From Verrucomicrobiota bacterium (GTDB taxonomy: Bacteria > Verrucomicrobiota > Verrucomicrobiia > Limisphaerales > J093): a stretch of DNA of 64,000 nt. The stretch is from positions 124,001 to 188,000 of the forward strand of contig JAOSKK010000039.1 in assembly GCA_027493615.1 (NCBI GenBank), given 5' to 3'. Positions 40,264 through 52,200 of this stretch are shown here, in pieces. A program made the position numbers and the translations under genes. Below the pieces are notes generated by a model that searched no databases, had not been told where the DNA came from, and saw only the letters and a program-made list of their open reading frames with translations. Within the stretch, counting starts at the first letter, position 1. Every line of letters starts with the position of its first letter.

Positions 40264-42017
40264 TCAGGTGGTACGGCGCCGTTTGGCGGCGAGGGCGTGG
40301 CGGAGGGCGGAAGGCGGAGGGTGTTGATGACATCGGCGGGGGTGAGGCCGCCTTTGCGGGCCACGCCGGCGCCGAGGCGGAGGTAGGCGGCGTGTTCGTG
40401 GCGGTGGGTGTCCGGGTTGATCACGCCCTTGACGCCCTGGCGTTTGGCGTAGGCCCAGAGGCGCCAGTCGAGGTCGAGGCGGGCGGGGTGACAATTCAGC
40501 TCCAGCCAGGTGCCGGTGGCGGCGCAGGCGTCGATCACGGCGGTCTGGTTGAGACGGGCGGGTTCGCGGCGCAGGAGCAGGCGGCCGGTGAGATGGCCGA
40601 GGAAGTGGACGTACGGATTCTGGGCGGCGCGGATCAAGCGTTTGGTGTTTTCGGCTTCCTCACCGGCGGGGACGTGGAGGCTGGCGACGACGACATCGAG
40701 TTGGGCGAGGAGGTCGTCGGGGAAATCGAGGCCGTCCTTGAGGATGTCGACTTCGGTGCCGGAGAGGAGGCGGAAGTCGGAGCCTTCGTCGGCGAGGCGC
40801 TGGTTGACGGTGGTGATGGCCGCCAGTTGTTGGCGGAGCCGGGCGGCGTCGAGACCGTTGGCCTGGAAAGAGGCGCGGGAGTGATCGGTGATGGCCCAGT
40901 AGGCGCAACCGAGTTCGCGCATGTGATCGGCGATTTCGTCGAGGGAACCCTGGCCGTCGCTCCAGTTGGAGTGGTTGTGAAGGGAGCCTTTGAGGTCGGT
41001 CCACTCGATGAGCCGGGGCCAGGGACCTTGTTCGGCGGCGGCGAACTCGCCCTGGTCTTCGCGGAGTTCGGGCGGGATGTAGGCGAGGCCGAGCTGGGCG
41101 AAAAGCTCCTCTTCGGTGGCGCAGGGGACGAGGAGGGCGGGATCGCGGGTTTCCTCGGTGGCGCGGAAAAGGCCGTACTCGTTGAGGCGCAGGCCGCGGG
41201 CGATGGCGCGCTGGCGCATGGCGATGTTGTGCTCCTTGCTGCCGGTGAAGTAGGCCAGGGCGAAGGGGAACTCGCGGTCGGCGACCACGCGCAGGTCGGC
41301 CTGGAATCCGCCTTCGAGCAGAACGCTTGCCTTGGTGTCGCCCCGGGCGTTGACCTGTTGGACCCCGGGCTGGCGGGTGAAGCAATCGATCACGGCAGCG
41401 GGCTCGCGGGAGGAGGCAACGAAGTCGATGTCGCCGATGGTCTCACGCCAGCGGCGGAGGCTGCCGGCGGAGCTGCACCGGATGACATCGGGATGGTCGC
41501 GCAGCGAGGCGAGAATGGGTTCGGCGACGCCGAGGGCGTCGTGGAGGAGGTGGCGGGCGGCGTACTGCCGGTGGTGGGCGATGGCCTCCAGGATGCGGGT
41601 CTGGGACTTCGCGCCGAAGCCGTCGAGGTCGGCGACCTGGCCGGCGCGGCAGGCGGCTTCGAGTTGGGCGACGGATTCGAGCCCGAGGCGGTCGTGGAGG
41701 GCCCGGACTTTCTTCGGGCCCAGGCCGGGGAGAGTGAGCATTTCGCTGAGGCCGGCGGGGAGGGAGGCCTTGAGGTCTTCGTAGTACGGGAGCCGGCCCG
41801 TGGTGACGAGGGTCGTGATCTTCTCCTGCAACGCGTCGCCGATGCCTTTGAGTTCGCCGAGGCGGTTCTGGGCGACGATCGTCTCGAGGGGTTCGGTGAG
41901 GGTTTCGAGCGTGCGCGCGGCGTTGGTGTAGGCCCGGGTCTTGAAGGGGTTCTCGCCTTTGAGTTCGAGCAGGACGCCGATCTCCGCGAGGATCCCGGCG
42001 ACTTGGTCTTTATCCAT
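40264..42017 (-). CDS. polX: DNA polymerase/3'-5' exonuclease PolX
   Basis: ATG 42017 (MDKDQVAGILAEIGVLLELK) starts the polymerase-beta-like N-terminus with helix-hairpin-helix motifs (LTLPGLGPKKVRALHDRLGL). The nucleotidyl transfer site follows (CSSAGSLRRWRETIGDIDFV, with GS and DxD). From about residue 340 a PHP domain begins (LKGSLHNHSNWSDGQGSLDE, WAITDHSRA, LLSGTEVDILKDG, NPDTHRHEHAAY). The initial frame would run on for about 170 Pro/Arg-rich codons into the M20 gene. A switch near 40305 instead gives LRHALAAKRRRTT and a stop at 40264, the normal PolX length of about 580 residues. PolX acts in gap filling during base-excision repair. Confidence 0.9.
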
Positions 42018-42041
42018 GAGCGGAGCGTAGAGCCGCCGGGG

Positions 42042-45000
42042 CTACGGGTAAAGGGCGCGGTAGAAGACGGCCGGGGCGGGGGGCGGGTCCGGGTCGAGGA
42101 CGTCGATGGTTCGGTCGGGCGGCTGGAGGGTGGCGAAGGTTTCCCAGGTTCGGAGGTCGGTCGAGCGCTGGACGTGCAAGGCGCGGCCGGGGTCGCTGGT
42201 CAGCGTGAGGCGAACGGCACGGGATAGAGGGAGGAAGTCGAGGTGTTCGAGTCGTGGCGGCGACGGGGGCGGCGGGGATTCGAGGAACAGGGAGACGGTG
42301 CGGACGTCGCTGTAAATGTGGCCGTCCCAGGCTTTGTAGGTGAAGCCGTCGTACCCCTGGGCGCCGGGGCGTGGGGCGTAGACAAAGTTGGTGCCCAGGC
42401 CATAGAGGAGGCCTTGGCGGGGCCCTCTGAGGATGGCCACACGGAGCGGGTCGTCGTCCGGGTCGTGCAGGTCGAAGACGAGCAGGGTGGGTTGATCGGC
42501 GGGGAGGCGGACAGTCTGGTTGCTGCTGACGGGCTGCCGGTTTCGGGGAGGACGGAGAGCGTGATCGTGCCGGGTGCGCTGTCAAACATGTCGTCACTGG
42601 CCTGGAACGTGAAGCGATCAGGGCCGAGGTAATCCGGGACGGGCGTGTACAGGAGGACGGGAGGGGTGCCGGAGAGGGTGCCGGCAATGGGCTGAGTAAG
42701 GACCGTGTAGTGGAGGGGGGTCGCCTTCACCGTCCGTGGCGGAGAGGACGACTTCGGTGGGGGTGTTGAGGCGGACTTCGACGTTGCTGTCCTTGGCGAC
42801 CGGAGGGGTGTTGCGGTCGGTGACCGTGATGTGGACGGGTGTGGGCGGGCTGAGGTCCTGACCATCGGAGGCCTGGAAGGTGAAGGTGTCGAGGCCGAGG
42901 AAATCTGTGGGGGCGTGTAGACGAAGTTGGTGCCGGCGGGCGCGAGGGTGCCGTGGGTGGGGGGATCGGAGATCAGAAAGGTCAAGGGATCCCCGTCGGC
43001 GTCGGTGGCGGAGAGGGTCAGTGTGAGGGGGCGATTGGGGCGGGTGGCGAGTTCGAGGGTTCGGTGCAGGGGGGTTGTTGACGTCCAGGACCTGGAAACT
43101 GACGGTGGCGACGCGGCTGGTGAGGGAGCCGTCGGTGGCGGTGTAGGTGAAGGCATCGGTGCCGGCAAAGCCGGGGTGGGGGTAATAGGTGGCGATGTCC
43201 GGGTAGGTCCAGAGCTCGGCGTGTTCGGGACCGGTGACGATGGCGAAGGTCAGCTTGTCGCCGTCGGGGTCCGTGGCGTGGTAGAAGACGTCCTGGGAAC
43301 GGTTGCGATTCAGGGTATAGGACTGGTCGATGACGATGGGGCATCGTTGACGGGTTTGACGGCGATGAGGACGGTGCCGGTGGCGCGGGCGCCGGAGGCA
43401 TCGGCGATGATGTAGGGGAAGCCGTCGAGGCCGAACCAGTTGGTTTCGGGGACGTAGCGGAGTCGCTGGTCGCCGGTGAGGAGACGACGCCGTTGGTGGC
43501 GGTGCCGAAGGAGACGAGGGTCAGGGCTTCGCCGTCGGCATCCCAATCGTTGGCGAGGACCTCCAGTTCGACAGGGGTATCTTCGTCGATGCTAGCGTGG
43601 TCCGGATTGGCGACCGGGTCATCGGGGACGGGGAGGACCGTGAGGGTGACCGTGGCGAGAGCGAGTCCGTCCTGGCCATCGCTGACGAGGTAGGTGAAGG
43701 AATCCTCGCCGTAGTAATCGTCCTGCGGGGCATAGCGCACGGTCTGGTCCGCCTGGAGTTGGACCCGGCCGTGGAGCGGGCGACTCAGGTTCTCGACGCG
43801 GAGCGGGAGGCCGCGCGGGTGTTCGTCGTTGGCGAGGACAGCGATCTCGACGGGGGTGTCTTCGGGGGTGACGACTGCATCGGGGCGGGCGAGGGGGGTG
43901 GTAGTCGGTGCGGACCGCGTAGGTGATGGAAGCGGTGGCGGAGGCGCCTTCGGGGTCGGTGACGCGGATCTGGAGGGTTTCGCTGCCGGTCCAGGGGGCG
44001 GCGGGAGGCTGGACCGTGAGCAGGCCCAGAGGGCTCAGGGTGACGGCGAGTTGCGCGTGCCCGCTCACTTCCCACCGCATCTGGCCGGGTGCGTGGTCGG
44101 GGTCGTCGAGATAGCCGCGGAGATCGATGGGGAGGAAGGCGGTTCCGACGCGCACGGTTTGGCTGGGCAACGTGAGGAGCGTGGGGGGGTGGTTGGTGGC
44201 GAGCGGAGAAGGGGAGGTAGCCGGTGAAGTGGGGATCGCGTTGGAACATCGGGCCAACCCGCGGGCGGGACGTCCAGGCTGGGAGCGGCGAGTTCCCAGG
44301 CGAAGAGGGTGTAGCGCTGTTTGAGGGTGGTGACGGGGGATCCGGCGCGTACGCCATGTCGTCGATGCTAGAGGCGACGAGGTCGAGGCGGCCATTGCCA
44401 TCAAGGTCGGTGACGGCGACCTGGGCGTGCTTGAACCGGGAGGAGCCGCCGCCGGATTCGAGCACGAGGCCGGGCACACCGGGATGGGGGTGGAGGCGGA
44501 GTGGTGCTCCATCCCGGCGCCAGGCGCGGACCTGGGCGATGGTTTGAAAGTCGCCCGTGTACAGGACATTGAGCAGGATGCCCGGCACGGGAACGACGAC
44601 GTCGGGGAAGCCATCGCCGTCCACGTCGGCCAGTACCGGGGCGGTCTTCAGCACGGGCAGGAGCGGTATCTGGACGGGCCAACCCGGCGCGTTGAAGCCG
44701 TCGTGATGCAGCAGGTGGAGGCGGCTCTTCTGCGGTTCGATCACCGCGATCTCGGAGGTCGCCGTCGCCGTCGACATCCGCGAGAGCGAGGGGGTGGGGA
44801 AGGACGACTCGACGAGAACGGGCCAGCCGGGGGAGGAGATTGCCGTAACCGTCGAACGCGTAGAGGCCGCCGGCGACGCCGCGGCCGCTGACGGCGAAGG
44901 GATCCTCGACGCCGACCAGCACCTCGTCGCGTCCATTCCCGTTGAGGTCGCCGACCACCGGCGAGGCGAGGAGCTGGCCGCTGACGTCGCGGATCCAGAC

Positions 45001-47620
45001 CGGGTGGTTGGTGTTCTGGAGGTCGAAGAGGGCGAGTTGGGAGCAGCCCAGGGGCGCGACGATTTCCAGGTCGCGGTCGTCGTCGAAGTTGCCGACGGCG
45101 GGGAAGCGGCGGGGCCAACCGGCGCTGGCCCAGCAGGTGTCGGCATGCCAGGAGGCCAGGAGGGTACCGTCGGCGTCGAGCACGAAGAGGCGAGGCGCCT
45201 GATCGATGCCGTTGGCGAGGCCGATGAGCTCGAGACGGCCGTTGCGGTTGAGGTCGGCGAGGATCTTGCCGGGAGCGGGGGCGGGCAAGGGGACCGGCCA
45301 GGCGCCGCCGAGGGGTTGGCCGTCATGGCGGAAGCCGTAGAGCAAGCGGGCTTCTCCGGCGTCGACGAAGATCTCGAGTCGTCCGTCACCGTCGACGTCT
45401 CCCACGACCGGCAGGTCGGAGGCGGGCTCACCGGGGGCGAGGTCGCGTGACCAACGGACTTGCCCGTCCGGGCCGAAGACGAGGAGTTGGGCCGGGGTGC
45501 CCGGCGGCGAGCCCGGTTGGACGCGAAGGATTTCCTGGAGGCCGTCGCCGTCGAGGTCGGCAACGGTGAAATGGCGCCAGTCGTTGGTGGGATAGAGGCC
45601 GGTGGCGGGGAGGTGCACCGGCCAGCCGGGCCGGAGTTTGGCATCGAGATGGACGAGTCGGGCGCGCGACTCGCCGACCACACGGTCGCCAACGCGGGCG
45701 GTGAGGCGGAGGGTGTGGAAGGTGTCGGGCTCGGCGAGGGCGGTATCCCACCAGGCGAGGAGGCCGTTGAAGACCTGGTCCTGGCCGTTCGCCACGAGTT
45801 CGATGCCTGCGGTGGTCCAGGATGAGGATTCAGACCGAGGCCGTGCTCGAGGGTATAGGTGCGGCCGGGGCCGAAGACCGTGCCGGTGATCGCGAGGCGG
45901 TCACCCGCCCGCCGGGCGTCGTTGCTGGCCGGGGAGAGGAGGTGGACATTCCGGACCGCGGCCACCGCGCGGTCCTGGGCCTGCTGGCCAAAGGTGTCGG
46001 TGACCACAAGCCGGATGGCATAAGTTCCTTCGCCAAGGAGGGCACTGGAGAACCCGGCGAAGAGCGGGCCGTTGGCGACGGGCTGGGTGGAGGTATGAAA
46101 CCGGGTCCAGTTGGTCGGATAAGTGCCCACGCCATATTCCAGGTGATAGGCGGCGAAGTGCGGGCCGGCGGCGGTGCCCTCGATATCCAGCCAGCCGGAG
46201 AGGACCTTGCCGGGCAGACGCAAGCGGGCGAGTGGAAGGGCGGCCGCGACGCGGACGGCCTTGCCGGCATGGAGGCGGCCGGTGCCGATGTACTGGTCGG
46301 TCGAGATTTCCTCGACGGAGTTGCGGAGGATGTCGGCGATTTCGAAGTTGGTGAACTCCGGATGGCGCGCCCAGACGAGAGCCGCGACGCCGGACACGTG
46401 GGGCGCCGCCATCGACGTGCCGCTGAAGAGGTCGTAACGGGCGTTCGGGGTGGGCGAGAGCACGGCCTCGCCGGGGGCGGCCACGTCGACGAAAGCGCCG
46501 TAGTTCGAGAACATCGCACGCGCCCCCTTGGGGTTGAGGGCGGCGACGGTGACCGCGGGTTCGAAGGCGGCGGGGAAGGGGGCGATGTCGGAGCGCTCAT
46601 TCCCGGCGGCGGCGACGATGAGGAGGCCGGCGTCCCAGGCTTCGGCGATGGCGTCATGGAGGGTGCGGCTGCGATCGGTCTGTCCCCAACTGGCGTTGAG
46701 GATGCGGGCGCCATTGTCGACGGCGTACCGGATGGCTTCGACGACGCCGGCCACGGTGGCTTCGCCCTTGTCGTCGAAGGCCTTGATGGCCATGAGGGGG
46801 ACCTGCCAGCAAACCCCGGCGACGCCGATGCGGTTGTCGCCGACGGCGCCGATGATGCCGGAGACATGGGAGCCGTGGGAGTGGTCGTCCATCGGATCGC
46901 TGTCCTGGCTGACGAAGTCGTAGCCGTGGACGTCATCGATGTAGCCGTTGCCATCGTCATCGAGGCCGTTGCCCGGGATCTCGCCGGGGTTGACCCAGAC
47001 GTTGGCTTCCAAGTCGGGGGTGGTAATAGTCGATGCCGGTGTCAATGACGGCGATCGGCACCTGGGGAGCCTCGCGGACGACCGCCCAGGCGTCGGCGGC
47101 GCGGATATCGTTGCCGGGTTGACCGCTTTGCTGACCGGTATTGTGCAGCGCCCATTGGGCGCCGAACTCGAAGTCGTTCGGCGTGCGCTCGCCGTGCGTC
47201 TCGAAGAGGCGCAAGCGGTAATTGGGCTCGACGTAGAGGACGCTGGGCTGTCCGGCCAACGCGGCGGCGGCGCGGTCGGCTGCGACCGAATCAGCCGTTT
47301 CCACGAGGGCAATCTGCTCGAAGATCGGCGGCGGACCGGTGCGGGCAAGGCGTCGAGGGCCCGGGGTGCTGAAATGGTGCAGGCGCCGGAGCTTGGGGAC
47401 GGTCTGGCGCAGCGCCCGCTCGCGGTCAGGGATGGAGACTCCGGGGTGGAAGCGCACGATGAGCTGGTTGGGAACGGCGACGGGCGGCGGGGGTCGACGG
47501 ACTGGTCGGGATCGAGGGAGGCGTGGGCGAAGCGACGAGCGAAAGGCAAGCCGACAGCAGGACCATGAGCACGCAGGCCAACCCGGATCCGAGGAGAGGC
47601 GATCTTGGTTTGGAACTCAT
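42042..47620 (-). CDS. Giant secreted subtilisin-like (S8) protease with VCBS/FG-GAP and cadherin-like repeats, many frameshifts
   Basis: ATG 47620 gives a hydrophobic leader, SGLACVLMVLLSACLSLVAS, with a lipobox-like LLSAC, so a lipoprotein is possible. A propeptide region follows, including RFHPGVSIPDRERALRQTVP. Then the S8 domain: VPIAVIDTGIDYYHP (Asp), DDHSHGSHVSGIIGA (His), ILNASWGQ, and LFSGTSMAAPHVSGVAALVW (Ser). Downstream are about eight FG-GAP/VCBS blades (VADLDGDGLQEILRV, VGDVDGDGRLEIFVD) and at least five cadherin-like tandem domains (EDTPVELEVLANDWDADGEA, YYGEDSFTYLVSDGQDG, FAGTDAFTYTATDGS). A C-terminal module ends VFYRALYP. Total about 1,850 residues. Around twelve frame changes occur, for example near 47480, 47020, 45815, 44755, 44215, 43340, 42915 and 42710, all with domain continuity. 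Likely an exported protease anchored at the surface. Confidence 0.78.
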
Positions 47621-47690
47621 GCGCAGTGAGCCGGAACCTGGAGAAAAGGAGGAAGCGGGAAGCTCCAAGCGCAAAGGCCAAGGCTCCAGG

Positions 47691-47936
47691 GAAGCGTCCT
47701 GTTCCGGCCGGACCTGCGCAGGGGCCATGAACCGCGGAGGGTGCAGGCTGGAAGCCCGCACCACAGGTTTGGGGAAGCGGCCTGTTCCTTGCGGACCTGC
47801 TCGGTAACCATGAACCTGAAAGCGCCGGTAAACCGGACGCACTCCAAATGCTTTGCGCGGAACGGACGGGCCCCGCCCATCGCGCAGCGTCTGGAGTGCG
47901 GGGGGTTCACCCCCGCTTTTCGTGCACGGTTCATGG
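47691..47936. repeat. Dispersed intergenic repeat, family B (copy B2, two adjacent units)
   Basis: Two related units sit head to tail. Unit a (47691-47767) is nearly the reverse complement of 55130-55206; unit b (47774-47936) of 20698-20862. Both begin with a GCGTCCTGTTCC...GGACCTGC head. The remaining intergenic DNA from 47621 to 48155 has no recognisable gene. Confidence 0.8.
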
Positions 47937-48155
47937 GAATGGAACGGGACTGCCGGGCCTTTCCGAAGGGGGAAAGTCGACGAAAGACCTGCGGCATCTG
48001 CCGTGTCACGGGACGCAGGTACGACGCGCCGGCGACCGCGCCAAGATCGGGGCGGTTCCCGGCTGAGCTGGAGGTATGGCAAGACCTGCGCCAGGTGGGC
48101 CGGGCGTTTGGCTGCCCACCTTTGGGAAGGAAGGGAAGAGAGGCGGCTACGCAGC

Positions 48156-48986
48156 TCAGAGGCTGGCGAGAATGTCCTTCCAGCGTTTCCACGCTGCCTC
48201 CCGGGCCTTGCGGTTGGCCTCGCTGGCATCGGGGGCTTCGCCGGCGCGCATGAAGCCGTGACCGGCGCCTTCGTAGGTAACCGGTTCGTAGCGCTTGCCC
48301 GCCGCTTGCATGAGGGCTTCGGACTTGGGGATGGTGGCGTTCACGCGGGCGTCATTGCCGCCGTAGAAGCCGTAGACCGGGCACTGGATGCGGGCGATGT
48401 CCGCGGCGTCCTCGGGTCCCGAGCCGTAGAAGGGGAAGGCGGCCCGGATCTTCGGGCTGTGGGTGGCGAAACTAAAGCTCTGGGAGCCGCCCCAGCAGAA
48501 GCCGGCCACCGCCACCTTGCCGTTGCAGGCCGGGAGCGAGGAGACGTAGTCCACCACCGCGTGGAGGTCAGCGGTGATCTGGGCCGGAGGAAGCGAGCCG
48601 ATGGCCCGCCGGGCGCCGTCGCTGCCACCCAGTTCCGCCGTGCCGCCTCCGCCGGGCGCGGCCCCGGAGAGAAGGTCGGGCGCGATGGCGATATAGCCGG
48701 CCTCGGCCAACTGGTCGGCCACGCCGCGGACCCATTCGGTGAGGCCGAAGATCTCGTGGATGACGACGACGGCGGTGGCCTTCTCCTTGACCTCGGGGAA
48801 GGCAAGGAAGCAGGCGACCTCGCGGTCACCGTGCTTGACTTTGACCCACTCGAGGTGGCGCGGGGAGTTCTCGAGCCGGGCCTTGGCCCAGTCCTGGGCC
48901 CGGGCGGGGAGGAGGGCGAAGGTCAGGGCGAGGATCAGGGCATGGGCCGGGCAGCGGCCGAGGCGAGGAAGGTTTGACAATTTCAT
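48156..48986 (-). CDS. Secreted dienelactone hydrolase family protein
   Basis: An intact 276-residue protein with a signal peptide (CPAHALILALTFALLPARAQ). The alpha/beta-hydrolase core shows VVVIHEIFGLTEWVRGVADQ (the E of the DLH HExxG region), the nucleophile elbow GFCWGG with Cys, as in dienelactone hydrolases, then FYGGNDARVN (Asp) and YEGAGHGFMRAG (His). It would hydrolyse a lactone or ester. Export to the periplasm is unusual for classical chlorocatechol-pathway enzymes, but common in Verrucomicrobia, where such proteins probably act on polysaccharide esters or lactones. It stands alone between the S8 protease and the divergent exoprotein gene. Confidence 0.88.
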   Translation of the reverse strand: MKLSNLPRLGRCPAHALILALTFALLPARAQDWAKARLENSPRHLEWVKVKHGDREVACFLAFPEVKEKATAVVVIHEIFGLTEWVRGVADQLAEAGYIAIAPDLLSGAAPGGGGTAELGGSDGARRAIGSLPPAQITADLHAVVDYVSSLPACNGKVAVAGFCWGGSQSFSFATHSPKIRAAFPFYGSGPEDAADIARIQCPVYGFYGGNDARVNATIPKSEALMQAAGKRYEPVTYEGAGHGFMRAGEAPDASEANRKAREAAWKRWKDILASL

Positions 48987-49251
48987 GGATTCACGGAGTT
49001 GATGCCGGACGAAAGAAGTACTGTGGGACCGGCTAAACGCAAGTGGTCGGAGCGTTGTGAGGGGCGGGTCGGTGATGCGGGAGAGGGGCGGCTCGAAAAT
49101 TGACTGTAACCTTTCTGTCCATCAGGCATCTGCTCACTGATCATGCAGTCTGCCGCGCGCCGCGCCTTCTCATCCGGTTTCCCGGGGGATTCCCCGCGGC
49201 GGGCCGGCAGTGCTGCCTTGTCGCAACCCAAACCAAGAAGTGTACCCACCT

Positions 49252-52200
49252 ATGCGAAGACTCACTCCCTTGTTGGCGTTAGGCGTATTGGCGGTGACCG
49301 GTCCGGCCGCAACCGCCGGCTCGTTCACGTCGGACTTCAGCAATCCCAATCAAACGGGTTTCACCCTGAACGGGGGTGTGCGCCCGGACGGGTTCACGTT
49401 GTATCCGGCCATCGAGAATGGCCATCTGGCGTTGACCTATAACGAGAACAGCCAGCAGGCGAGCATGGTGCTCGACGATCTGGACGGTGGCCTGGCCATC
49501 GAGGCTTTTGTCGCCCAGTTCAAGCTTCAGATCGGGCCCGGCTCGGGGAATCCGGCCGACGGTTTCTCCTTCAACTTTGGACCCGATATCGACCCCTATA
49601 CGACGATTGGCGAGGAGGGGACGGGGAATGGCATCATTGTGGCGTTTGACATCTACGACAACGGCGGCGGCGAAGCGCCGGCGATTGACGTGAAGTACAA
49701 GGGGGCCACGGTGGCGACCACGAAGTTCGCCAAGGCCGACCTCGTGACGTCGCAGTTCGAGCCGGTGGTCATCGAGCTCAAGCGCAACGGGACACTCAGC
49801 GTGTCGCACAAGGGCCAGGCGGTGTACACGGACCTCGTGCTCCCGGGTTTTGAGCCGACCGCCGGGGTGTTTGCGCTGGGCGCGCGCACGGGGGGCGAGA
49901 ATGCAAACCAATGGGTGGACGATCTGAGCATCACCACCACCCGCGTCAGCAGCGCGGCGCCCTCGATCACCGCGCAACCGCAAAGCCAGACCGTCAACGA
50001 AGGAACTCCGGTCTCCTTCACGGTGGCCTACGACGGCAGCGCGCCGCTGACGCTTCAGTGGCTGAGCAACAACGTCGCCATCGCGGGAGCCACGGCGCCC
50101 ACGTATACGATCGCGCGGGTGCCGTTTGCGGCGAATGGCGCGGAGTATCGCTGCACGGTGAGCAACGCGTCGGGCTCCACGACCTCCCAGGCGGCCGTGT
50201 TGACGGTGAATCCGGACACCGCGGCGCCGGTCTTGCTTTACGCCACCGGTTCGCGTTCGTTCAACCGCGTGCGGGTCTGGTTCTCCGAGCCGGTGGATGC
50301 GACCACGGCGCAAACGGCCGGGAACTACCAGCTCTCGGGCGGGCTGAGCGTGTCGCAGGCGGCGTTGGTGGGGCCGGTGGGCAGCGCCAACGACCACCTG
50401 GTCGAACTGGTGACCTCGGCGCAGACTCCCGGACAGACCTACACGTTGACGGTCAACAACGTGAAGGACCAGAGCGCGGCAGGCAACCCCGTAGCGGCCG
50501 GGAGCTCGGTCAGCTTCATGGCCTGGACGTTGGCCCAAGGCTACCTGACCTTCGAACACTACGACAACCTCACCGGGGCGGCCGATGGTGACATCGACAC
50601 GGCCTTGCAGGATCCGCGGGTGGTGGCGGGGACGCCGACGACCCTTGGCCTGCTGGCGGGGCGGTTTGACACCCGGACCTTCTTTGCCGATGACAGCCAC
50701 GAGCAGTACCTGGCCCGGATCACCGGCTGGATCATGCCGACGGAAACCGCCGAGTATTACTTCTTCCTGCGGGCGGATGACGCCGCGCGGTTGTACTTGA
50801 GCACGACCGAAGCGTTGCCCGATCCGGCGGTGGACTGGCCGATCGCCAACGAGCCCGATTGCTGCGATGGCTTTTATGAACCGGACAGCGGGGATCCGGC
50901 GACGACCCCGACACCGATTTCGTTGCAGGCGGGCCGCCGTTACGGGGTGCTGGCGCTGCTGAAGGAAGCCGGGGGTGGCGACTACCTCATGGTGGCGTGG
51001 CGTAAGAGCACAGATGACACGCCCGCCGCGAATCTGCCGTATTTGCCCGGGCAATACCTCTGGACCTACGTGGATCCGAACACCGAGCTGGCGTTTGTCC
51101 GCCAGCCGACAGACCAGGTGGGCGTGCTGGCGTCCGAGGGGATCGAGATTTTCGCGCGCGACTTCAACGCGAACGACGGGGGCTTCACCGTGGTGAACAC
51201 CGACCCGGCGCCTCCGGGACCGTGGGTCTATGACGCGGCCAGTGGCCGGTGGGTGGCGGAGGGTGGTGAGGAAGCCTGCACAGGCCCTTACAACTCGCGC
51301 CTGAACAGTCCGGCCTACACGCTTACCCAGGATGGTGCGGTGACCCTGTCCTTCAGCCACCGGTATTCCTTCGAAGGCGACTTGTGGGATGCCGGTCAGG
51401 TGCGGATCAGCGTCAACGGGGGCGAATTCACGCTCGTGCCGGCGGAGAACTTCTCGGCCAACGGCTATGCGGAGGGCCTCATCCAGGGCACGGGGATCGC
51501 GAACGGTCAACGTGCCTTCAACGGTGATTCCCGGGCTATGCCGCCGGTCAGTTCATCACCAGCAAAGCCTTGCTGGGCACCTTCAGCAAGGACGACAGGC
51601 TGGTCGTGCAGTTCGCCGGGATCTGGGATGACTGCGCGAGCGGACTGCATCCGAGCTGGGTGATCGACAGCATGAAGCTGGATCTGCTGCCGATGATCAT
51701 CCAGGACTTCAGCAAGAACGACGGCGGCTTCACCGTGGTGAATACGGATCCGGCGCCTCCAGGGCCGTGGCTTTACAGTGCGGCCAACGGCCAGTGGGCC
51801 GCGGAGGGCAGCGTGGACGAGTGCGGCGGGCCCTATAACTCGCAGTTGAACAGCCCCGCCTATGTCGCGCCGCAGACCGACGAGGTCACGTTGAGTTTCG
51901 TGCATCGCTACTCCTTCGAGGGCGACCTCTGGGACGGCGGTCAGGTCCGAATCAGTGTGAACGGAGGTGCCTTCACCGCCGTTCCTGCTGAGAACTTCAC
52001 TGCCAACGGCTATGCCCCGGGCGTGATCCAGGGCAGCGGGATCCTGAACGGGCAACGGGCGTTCAACGGCGACTCTCCGGGATACGCCGCGGGCAGCTTC
52101 ATCACGAGTTCCGCGGTGCTGGGGACGTTCAATCAGGGCGACACGATCGTCGTGCAGTTCCTGGGAGGCTGGGATGATTGCGCCACGGGCAGCCATCCAA

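Noticed and set aside
40161..42227. 688-codon Gly/Glu/Val-rich frame on the plus strand
   Set aside because: Complement of PolX, whose catalytic and PHP motifs are clear.
49279..51510. 743-codon open frame on the minus strand
   Set aside because: Antisense to the lectin/PA14 exoprotein; Arg/His-rich with no domain.
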